Assembly: GCA_026193435.1 (NCBI GenBank)
Contig: JAPHUN010000245.1
Location: forward strand, 1-5,229
Reading direction: 5' to 3'
DNA: 5,229 nucleotides
DNA from: Chlorobium sp.
GTDB lineage: Bacteria; Bacteroidota; Chlorobiia; Chlorobiales; Chlorobiaceae
Shown here: positions 1-5,229 of the stretch, piece after piece
How positions within the stretch are numbered: the first letter of the stretch is position 1
Layout: the number at the start of each line of letters is the position of its first letter
Translations under genes and position numbers: made by a program
Notes under the pieces: generated by a model
The model's input: only the letters and a program-made list of their open reading frames with translations
Database searches by the model: none
Told to the model about the DNA's origin: nothing

Positions 1-2438
1 CCATTATGAAGGGCGTTGTCAAGGCCATGGCGAAGATGGGGATTTCAACCATTCAAAGTTATAGCGGCGCGCAGATCTTCGAAGCTGTCGGGCTCAACTC
101 GATGCTTGTTGACACCTACTTCACCAGAACGGCCTCCCGGATTGAGGGGATTGGTATCGATGTTCTTGCCGAAGAGGTCAGAAAACGTCATGAAGCAGCC
201 TATCCCTCTTCAGGAAATGATGTTGATCCGGGCCTTGAGAGCGGCGGAGAGAGAAAGTGGCGGCACGACGGCGAAGGCCATCTTTTCAGCCCCGAGGCGA
301 TCCATATTCTTCAGTATGCCTGCCGTACCGGGGATTATGAGATGTTTAAAAAATATGAAAGCCTTATCGATGAGCAGAGCTCCGAGCTCTTTACGCTTCG
401 TGGTCTCATGGACATCAGGTTCAGCAAGAATCCGGTACCGATAGAGGAGGTTGAACCGGTTGAAGAGATTCTTAAACGCTTTAAGACCGGGGCGATGTCC
501 TATGGTTCCATAAGCAAGGAGGCGCATGAGACGCTGGCCATAGCCATGAACCGTCTTGGAGGAAAAAGCAATACCGGTGAAGGTGGAGAGGATCCGGAAC
601 GTTTCACGCCTGACCACAATGGTGACTCGAGAATGTCAGCGATCAAGCAGGTCGCTTCAGGCCGGTTCGGTGTTACCAGCGAGTATCTGACAAACGCGCA
701 GGAAATTCAGATCAAGATGGCTCAGGGTGCCAAGCCTGGTGAAGGCGGCCAGCTTCCTGGCAGCAAGGTGTACCCGTGGGTTGCAAAAACCCGTCATTCC
801 ACACCGGGTGTGGGTCTGATTTCACCTCCGCCTCATCATGATATTTATTCGATCGAGGACCTTGCACAGCTGATTCATGATCTGAAAAATGCCAACCGGA
901 ACGCCCGGATCAATGTTAAGCTTGTCTCGACGGTCGGGGTCGGGACTATTGCAGCAGGTGTCGCAAAGGCCCATGCGGACGTAGTGCTGATAAGCGGTCA
1001 TGACGGCGGTACCGGCGCTTCACCGCTTTCCAGCATCATGCACGCAGGAATGCCATGGGAACTGGGGCTTGCGGAAACCCATCAGACCCTTGTGCTCAAT
1101 AACCTGAGAAGCCGGATCATTGTTGAGGCTGACGGACAGTTGAAAACCGCCAGGGATATTGTTATCGCGGCGCTTCTCGGGGCAGAGGAGTTCGGGTTCG
1201 CTACCACGGCGCTGGTTGTCATGGGCTGTATCATGATGCGGGCCTGTCAGGAAGACTCCTGCCCGGTAGGTGTCGCGACGCAGAATCCTGAACTCAGGAA
1301 AAACTTTACCGGAAAGCCAGAGCATGTTGAGAATTTTATGAGATTTCTTGCTCAGGGGATTCGTGAGTATATGGCGAAAATTGGTGCCCGCACCATCAAC
1401 GAGCTTGTCGGACGTACCGACAGACTTGAAATGAAAAAGGCAATACGGCACTGGAAGGCAGAAGGGATTGACCTTTCCAAAATACTTTTCAAGGCCGAAC
1501 CTGGCGAAGAGGGTGAAAGTCTCTATAACACCACTTCACAGGATCACGGGATAGAGGACAGCCTTGATATGAGAACGTTGCTCAGGATCTGTGAGCCTGC
1601 AATCAAAAGAAAGGAAAAAGTACAATCAACTCTTCCGATCCACAATACCGATCGTGTTGTCGGTACTATTGTCGGCAACGAGGTGACCAAAGCGCACGGA
1701 GCAGAAGGTCTTCCGGAAGACACTATTCAGATCAAGTTCTTCGGGTCAGCGGGACAGAGTTTCGGAGCGTTTATTCCCAATGGCATGACGCTTGAGCTTG
1801 AAGGGGATGCGAATGACTATATCGGCAAAGGTCTCTCCGGCGGAAAAATTATTGTCTATCCTCCCAGGGAGTCAACGTTTACACCTGAAAAGAACATCAT
1901 CATCGGTAATGTCGCGTTTTATGGGTCAATCTACGGCGAGGCCTACATCTGCGGCATGGCCGGTGAGCGTTTCTGTGTACGCAACAGCGGACTTGAGGCT
2001 GTTGTGGAAGCTGTGGGAGATCACTGCTGTGAGTATATGACGGGAGGTACGGTTGTTGTTCTGGGCACTACAGGCAAGAACTTTGCCGCGGGTATGTCCG
2101 GTGGAACGGCGTATGTCTATGACGCCGACGGGACATTTGAGGAACGCTGCAACCATCAGATGGTGGGGCTCTATGCATTGGACGATGAGAACGAGTTAGC
2201 CAAACTTCGCGGCATGATCGAGCGTCATCAGGAATACACAAACAGTTCTCTTGCAGCCAGGCTTCTTGCAGGTTGGGAGGAAGCGAAAAACCGTTTCGTC
2301 AAAGTCTACCCTCATGATTTCAAGCGAGCCGCAGAGGCCATGCAGAGCGTTCTGACAGAAGGCATGTCGGGAGATGATGCTGTCATGGCAGCATTCCTGA
2401 AAAATATTAACGATCCATCGCGTGTCTCCGGAAACTGA
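1..2438 (+). CDS. gltB: Glutamate synthase large (alpha) subunit, 5'-partial
   Basis: Large subunit of NADPH-dependent glutamate synthase, a cytoplasmic flavo-iron-sulfur enzyme making two glutamates from glutamine and 2-oxoglutarate. The reading frame is open to the left edge, and the first readable residues (KMGIST, then [13 protein letters not shown]) are a mid-protein family motif, so the Met at position 6 is internal. Family members are about 1,500 residues; the N-terminal glutaminase domain and most of the central domain lie outside the window. Numbering from that Met: the FMN synthase domain spans about 145-520, with [10 protein letters not shown] (186-195), [12 protein letters not shown] (241-252) and the phosphate-binding [10 protein letters not shown] (331-340). 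Cys408, Cys414 and Cys419 (C-x5-C-x4-C) are the expected [3Fe-4S] ligands. The glycine-repeat beta-helix domain runs from about 557 to 725, ending with a conserved FVKVYPHDF tail. No frameshift or missing key residue is visible. It ends in TGA 43 bases before gltD, the usual gltBD order. The adjacent gltD argues for the NADPH type over the ferredoxin type. Confidence 0.97.
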   Translation, partial: IMKGVVKAMAKMGISTIQSYSGAQIFEAVGLNSMLVDTYFTRTASRIEGIGIDVLAEEVRKRHEAAYPSSGNDVDPGLESGGERKWRHDGEGHLFSPEAIHILQYACRTGDYEMFKKYESLIDEQSSELFTLRGLMDIRFSKNPVPIEEVEPVEEILKRFKTGAMSYGSISKEAHETLAIAMNRLGGKSNTGEGGEDPERFTPDHNGDSRMSAIKQVASGRFGVTSEYLTNAQEIQIKMAQGAKPGEGGQLPGSKVYPWVAKTRHSTPGVGLISPPPHHDIYSIEDLAQLIHDLKNANRNARINVKLVSTVGVGTIAAGVAKAHADVVLISGHDGGTGASPLSSIMHAGMPWELGLAETHQTLVLNNLRSRIIVEADGQLKTARDIVIAALLGAEEFGFATTALVVMGCIMMRACQEDSCPVGVATQNPELRKNFTGKPEHVENFMRFLAQGIREYMAKIGARTINELVGRTDRLEMKKAIRHWKAEGIDLSKILFKAEPGEEGESLYNTTSQDHGIEDSLDMRTLLRICEPAIKRKEKVQSTLPIHNTDRVVGTIVGNEVTKAHGAEGLPEDTIQIKFFGSAGQSFGAFIPNGMTLELEGDANDYIGKGLSGGKIIVYPPRESTFTPEKNIIIGNVAFYGSIYGEAYICGMAGERFCVRNSGLEAVVEAVGDHCCEYMTGGTVVVLGTTGKNFAAGMSGGTAYVYDADGTFEERCNHQMVGLYALDDENELAKLRGMIERHQEYTNSSLAARLLAGWEEAKNRFVKVYPHDFKRAAEAMQSVLTEGMSGDDAVMAAFLKNINDPSRVSGN

Positions 2439-2481
2439 GTCGGCAGGCAATGCTTGTTATTGTTAAAAGAAAGAGAAGTAT

Positions 2482-3957
2482 ATGGGTAAAGTAAAAGGTT
2501 TTTTGGATCATAACAGGGCGGTTCCCGAAGACAGGCTGCCGCTCGAACGAATAAAGGACTGGAAGGAATTTCACAAGAAGATGCCTGAAGAGGCGTTGCG
2601 TGAACAGGGAGCCCGGTGCATGGATTGCGGTACACCCTATTGTCATACGGGCTTCATGCTCAGCGGTATGACAGCAGGATGTCCTGTGCATAACCTGATC
2701 CCCGAATGGAACGACCATCTTTACAGAGGCTTCTGGCGCGAGGCCTATGAGCGTCTTGCAAAAACAAACAACTTCCCTGAATTTACAGGGCGAGTCTGCC
2801 CCGCGCCGTGTGAAGGGTCTTGTGTGCTGGGTATCATCGAACCGCCCGTTACCATCAAGAATATCGAATGTTCGATAATCGAACATGCTTTTAAACAGGG
2901 CTGGGTGAAGCCGCAGCAGGTGGTGGAACGTTCCGGTAAACGGGTTGCCGTTGTCGGGTCAGGCCCGGCAGGACTTGCCTGTGCCGACCAGTTGAACAAG
3001 GCAGGCCATACGGTGACGGTGTATGAGCGTGATGACAGAATTGGCGGATTGCTCATGTACGGTATTCCGAATATGAAGCTTGACAAGGAGGCTGTCGTTC
3101 AGCGCCGCGTCGATCTGATGGAAGAGGAAGGTGTTTCTTTTGTCGTCAATACCGAGGTAGGTAAGGATTATTCCTCTGAAAAGCTTCTCGCTGAAAACGA
3201 TGCGGTTGTTCTCTGCACCGGATCGACAAAGCCGAGAGATCTTGATGTTGAAGGACGGAAAAACAAGGGAGTCTACTTCGCGATGGATTTTCTCCGTTCA
3301 AGCACGAAAGCTGTTTTAAGCAAGTCCGCGCCGACAGTTTCCGCCAAAGACAAGGCGGTTGTGGTTATCGGCGGCGGAGATACCGGCACAGACTGTGTCG
3401 CCACATCCATTCGTCAGGGCTGTAAAAGCGTCGTGCAGCTTGAGATAATGCCTGAACCACCGCTGGAGCGTCAGCCTGACAATCCCTGGCCTGAATGGCC
3501 GAAAACCCTCAAGGTTGATTACGGACAGGAAGAAGCGGCAGCTCTTCAGGGTGAAGATCCGAGACGGTACAGTATCATGACCAAGAAACTGCTCGGTGAC
3601 GGTAACGGTCGATTGACGGGAGTTGAGATCTGCAAAGTGGCATGGGAGAAGAAAGAGGAGCGTTTTGTTCCCCGGCCGGTTCCCGGAACTGAGGAAATTA
3701 TCCCGGCCGACATGGTTTTGCTCGCCATGGGATTTTTAGGACCGGAAGAAGGGTTATTACAACAGTTGAAAGTGGAACAGGAAGAACGTTCCAATATCAA
3801 GGCTCCATACGGCGACTTCAGGACCAGCATGATTAAGGTTTTCGCCGCGGGTGACGCGAGGAGAGGTCAGAGCCTTATCGTATGGGCGATCAATGAAGGC
3901 AGAGCGGTTGCGCGTGAATGTGATCGTTACCTGATGGGATGTACAAATCTTCCTTAA
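2482..3957 (+). CDS. gltD: Glutamate synthase small (beta) subunit, NADPH-oxidising
   Basis: Supplies electrons to GltB: it oxidises NADPH at an FAD site and passes electrons through iron-sulfur clusters to the FMN in the large subunit. At 491 residues it is full family length. The N-terminal cluster domain has Cys46, Cys49 and Cys54 (within [11 protein letters not shown]), Cys67, then Cys106, Cys110 and Cys114, the pattern expected for two [4Fe-4S] clusters; which cysteine binds which cluster is not assigned here. The FAD-binding Rossmann motif is GSGPAG (159-164) with Glu182 ending the second strand, followed by GGLLMYGIP (188-196). The NADPH fold carries GGGDTGTDC (297-305). [10 protein letters not shown] (455-464) closes the FAD site. 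The start is supported by the family-like opening MGKVKGF; upstream there is only a purine-rich AGAGAAG (2472-2478), so initiation signals look weak and translation may lean on gltB. The C-terminal [13 protein letters not shown] resembles the NADH-GOGAT/actinobacterial style more than the E. coli sequence (recalled, not searched). Related reductase subunits share this architecture, but adjacency to gltB settles the assignment. Confidence 0.97.
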   Translation: MGKVKGFLDHNRAVPEDRLPLERIKDWKEFHKKMPEEALREQGARCMDCGTPYCHTGFMLSGMTAGCPVHNLIPEWNDHLYRGFWREAYERLAKTNNFPEFTGRVCPAPCEGSCVLGIIEPPVTIKNIECSIIEHAFKQGWVKPQQVVERSGKRVAVVGSGPAGLACADQLNKAGHTVTVYERDDRIGGLLMYGIPNMKLDKEAVVQRRVDLMEEEGVSFVVNTEVGKDYSSEKLLAENDAVVLCTGSTKPRDLDVEGRKNKGVYFAMDFLRSSTKAVLSKSAPTVSAKDKAVVVIGGGDTGTDCVATSIRQGCKSVVQLEIMPEPPLERQPDNPWPEWPKTLKVDYGQEEAAALQGEDPRRYSIMTKKLLGDGNGRLTGVEICKVAWEKKEERFVPRPVPGTEEIIPADMVLLAMGFLGPEEGLLQQLKVEQEERSNIKAPYGDFRTSMIKVFAAGDARRGQSLIVWAINEGRAVARECDRYLMGCTNLP

Positions 3958-3976
3958 CGACATCCCGAGAGGGTCG
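3958..3976 (+). terminator. Weak imperfect hairpin after gltD; possible partial terminator
   Basis: Directly after the gltD stop, CGA-CAT-CCC, loop GAGA, GGG-TCG can fold into a short hairpin: CCC/GGG inner stem, CGA/TCG outer stem and a three-base bulge. The following 25 bases are T-rich but lack a continuous T run, so this is not a canonical intrinsic terminator. It could cause partial termination or protect the gltBD 3' end, or be chance. It lies in the largest intergenic gap of the window (3958-4044), where a boundary between gltBD and the downstream genes would be expected. I saw no convincing -35/-10 promoter pair in the rest of that gap. Confidence 0.22.
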
Positions 3977-4044
3977 CTTCATGGTGTTTCTTCATTTCTG
4001 AATTCTGTACGAATAGCTCATTAGAGACATAACAAGGTTGATTT

Positions 4045-4314
4045 ATGGAAAAACAGCGATTGCGCGAGTTGCTTGAGCAACTGCATCAGGAACTTGAGCA
4101 GACCAATACGGTTGATGAAAGTACCGGAGAAGTGCTTGCCGACCTGAGAGAGGATATCAGCAGGCTTGTTCAGGAAGAAACCACAATAGAGGATGAACAG
4201 GAAGGGTTGACCGAGCGCCTGAACGATGCGATAGGGGATTTCGAGGAAGACCATCCAAAGCTTTCCATGGTGATGCAGCACGTTCTTGACAGTCTGGCAA
4301 GAATGGGTTTTTGA
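4045..4314 (+). CDS. DUF4404 family small acidic protein, function unknown
   Basis: An 89-residue protein that I recognise as the DUF4404 family from its layout: an N-terminal amphipathic helix (about 3-20, RLRELLEQLHQELEQ), a second helix (about 27-44), an acidic linker, then RLNDAIGDFEEDHPKL (58-73) and the C-terminal helix ending LARMGF. The F-E-x-x-H-P segment (66-71) and the final MG-hydrophobic end are the most family-like parts. It is strongly acidic, has only one proline (Pro71), no cysteine, no signal peptide and no membrane segment, so a soluble cytoplasmic helical or coiled-coil protein is likely. The ATG is preceded by AAGG (4034-4037) at seven bases, a modest ribosome binding site. 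It sits 87 bases after gltD and 38 bases before clpX, on the same strand, suggesting co-transcription with clpX. No function is established that I know of. Any link to ClpX (for example as an adaptor) would be inference from position alone. Confidence 0.85.
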   Translation: MEKQRLRELLEQLHQELEQTNTVDESTGEVLADLREDISRLVQEETTIEDEQEGLTERLNDAIGDFEEDHPKLSMVMQHVLDSLARMGF

Positions 4315-4341
4315 TGAAACGGTCTATCAGCAGCTTGTAAC

Positions 4342-4346
4342 AGGAG
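4342..4346 (+). promoter_or_regulatory. Ribosome binding site of clpX
   Basis: AGGAG lies six bases before the ATG at 4353 and is the clearest Shine-Dalgarno sequence in the window. It selects that ATG over the in-frame Met8 codon at 4374-4376, which has no comparable site in front of it. The resulting protein has an N-terminal tail rich in Lys and Gly before the zinc domain. Confidence 0.75.
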
Positions 4347-4352
4347 TTCGAA

Positions 4353-5229
4353 ATGTCAACAGGAAAAGAGAAGATGAAAGGTAAAGGTAAAGATGGCGGC
4401 GGCAATGACGTCGTATTGTGTTCTTTCTGCGGAAGGGGCAGTGACGAGGTGAGCAGTATGGTCGCAGGTCCGAAAGCGTTTATCTGTGACCGGTGTATCA
4501 TGAGTTCCGTTGATATTCTCCGCAAGGAGATCAGCGCCATAAAGCCAACCGCTCCAGCAGTCAGTCAGCCGTTTCAGCCACGCCTGCTGAACCCGAAAAG
4601 CATTATGGAGTCGCTCGGCCAATATGTGATCGGTCAGGAACGTGCCAGGAAATCATTGTCTGTAGCTGTCTATAACCACTATAAACGTATCGAGTCACAG
4701 GAATGGGTGAGGGATGACGATGATGTGGTCATCGAGAAGAGCAATATTCTGCTTATAGGCCCTACCGGAACGGGTAAAACCCTTCTTGCGCAGACGCTGG
4801 CCAACCTTCTTGAAGTTCCCTTTACCATTGTTGACGCCACCTCTCTCACTGAGGCAGGATATGTCGGCGACGATGTCGAGACGATTCTCGCACGTCTGCT
4901 TCAGGCATCCGATTTCAATCTCGAAAGAGCCGAGAAAGGGATCATCTATGTCGACGAGATCGACAAGATCGCCCGCAAGTCGGCTAACGTTTCCATTACC
5001 CGAGATGTTTCAGGGGAAGGTGTGCAGCAGGCGCTTCTGAAGATACTCGAAGGGGCTGTTGTCGGCGTTCCTCCAAGGGGCGGCAGGAAACACCCTGAGC
5101 AGCAGCTGATCAATGTCAATACGAAGAACATTCTTTTTATCTGCGGAGGAGCGTTTGAAGGTCTCGACAAGATTATCGGTCGAAGGGTAGCGAAAGCTTC
5201 CATCGGTTTCGGGACAGCGGTCAAAGCGC
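4353..5229 (+). CDS. clpX: ATP-dependent Clp protease ATP-binding subunit ClpX, 3'-partial
   Basis: AAA+ unfoldase that forms a hexamer, recognises tagged or adaptor-delivered proteins, unfolds them with ATP and threads them into ClpP in the cytoplasm. The window holds the first 292 codons; the frame is open at the right edge, so about 130-150 residues (rest of the small AAA+ domain, including sensor 2) are outside. Visible elements in order: a zinc-binding domain with Cys23, Cys26, Cys45 and Cys48 (CxxC-x18-CxxC), YVIGQERA (91-98), Walker A GPTGTGKT (136-143), pore-1 loop GYVG (169-172), Walker B IIYVDEID (197-204), pore-2 region RKSAN (208-212) followed by [17 protein letters not shown], the RKH loop (245-247), and the IGF loop (284-286) that docks ClpP. 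The IGF loop separates it from the related HslU and shows it can work with ClpP; clpP itself is not in the window. Relative to E. coli ClpX (recalled sequence) it has about 8 more N-terminal residues and about 6 more in the linker after the zinc domain. No lesion is seen. Confidence 0.97.
   Translation, partial: MSTGKEKMKGKGKDGGGNDVVLCSFCGRGSDEVSSMVAGPKAFICDRCIMSSVDILRKEISAIKPTAPAVSQPFQPRLLNPKSIMESLGQYVIGQERARKSLSVAVYNHYKRIESQEWVRDDDDVVIEKSNILLIGPTGTGKTLLAQTLANLLEVPFTIVDATSLTEAGYVGDDVETILARLLQASDFNLERAEKGIIYVDEIDKIARKSANVSITRDVSGEGVQQALLKILEGAVVGVPPRGGRKHPEQQLINVNTKNILFICGGAFEGLDKIIGRRVAKASIGFGTAVKA

Noticed and set aside
6..8. ATG at position 6 as the true gltB start
   Set aside because: The frame is open upstream to the window edge and the protein there matches the middle of the family, not an N-terminus; there is no ribosome binding site in the five bases available.
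376..390. Inverted repeat AGAGCTC-C-GAGCTCT inside gltB
   Set aside because: Seven-base arms within a coding stretch (QSSELF); arms of this length are expected by chance in several kilobases, and nothing around it suggests a regulatory role.
1020..1451. Minus-strand open frame of 143 codons opposite the GltB [3Fe-4S] region
   Set aside because: The + strand here encodes conserved FMN and cluster-binding motifs; the reverse frame is a by-product of that codon use.
2439..2481. Terminator or promoter between gltB and gltD
   Set aside because: Only 43 bases, with no stable hairpin and T run and no clear promoter boxes; the two genes encode subunits of one enzyme and are most simply one transcript.
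2407..2886. Minus-strand open frame of 159 codons spanning the gltB-gltD junction
   Set aside because: It lies opposite two well-identified genes, has no recognisable domain, and its predicted protein is cysteine/histidine-scattered in the way antisense frames usually are.
4157..4540. Minus-strand open frame of 127 codons across DUF4404 and clpX
   Set aside because: It is antisense to two genes with clear family matches on the + strand, and its product shows no recognisable fold or motif.
5205..5229. clpX as a truncated or broken gene
   Set aside because: The frame is intact to the last base; the missing C-terminal part is due to the window edge, not a lesion.

Overview
The window is an ordinary, densely coding stretch of a bacterial chromosome with four genes, all on the + strand: the 3' part of gltB (glutamate synthase large subunit, cut by the left edge), complete gltD (glutamate synthase small subunit), a complete small gene of the DUF4404 family, and the 5' part of clpX (ATPase of the ClpXP protease, cut by the right edge). 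Base composition is near 50% G+C by eye and looks uniform. There are no transposons, integrases, tRNA or rRNA genes, CRISPR repeats or other signs of recent transfer. The protein sequences, notably the ClpX zinc-domain segment after its last CxxC and the gltBD-DUF4404-clpX layout, fit a green sulfur bacterium (Chlorobiaceae). That placement rests on recalled family resemblance, not on a search, and is of moderate confidence.

Layout. 1-2438: gltB from the end of its central domain through the FMN/[3Fe-4S] synthase domain and the C-terminal beta-helix domain. 2439-2481: a 43-base gap with only a purine-rich stretch in front of the next gene. 2482-3957: gltD. 3958-4044: an 87-base gap, the longest non-coding stretch, with one weak imperfect hairpin just after the gltD stop. 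4045-4314: DUF4404 gene. 4315-4352: a 38-base gap with a good Shine-Dalgarno sequence. 4353-5229: clpX through the ClpP-docking loop. No stretch above 300 bases lacks a gene.

Function. GltB and GltD together form NADPH-dependent glutamate synthase (GOGAT), which turns glutamine plus 2-oxoglutarate into two glutamates and completes ammonium assimilation with glutamine synthetase. ClpX unfolds proteins and feeds them to ClpP. The DUF4404 protein is a small, very acidic, helical protein of unknown function. Its tight spacing to clpX suggests co-transcription with it, while the larger gap after gltD is the only plausible boundary between a gltBD unit and a DUF4404-clpX unit.

I found no convincing undescribed system. 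The most useful leads are the uncharacterised DUF4404 gene beside clpX and, at low interest, a perfect 9-bp dyad inside gltD and a tiny ORF whose start overlaps the DUF4404 stop.
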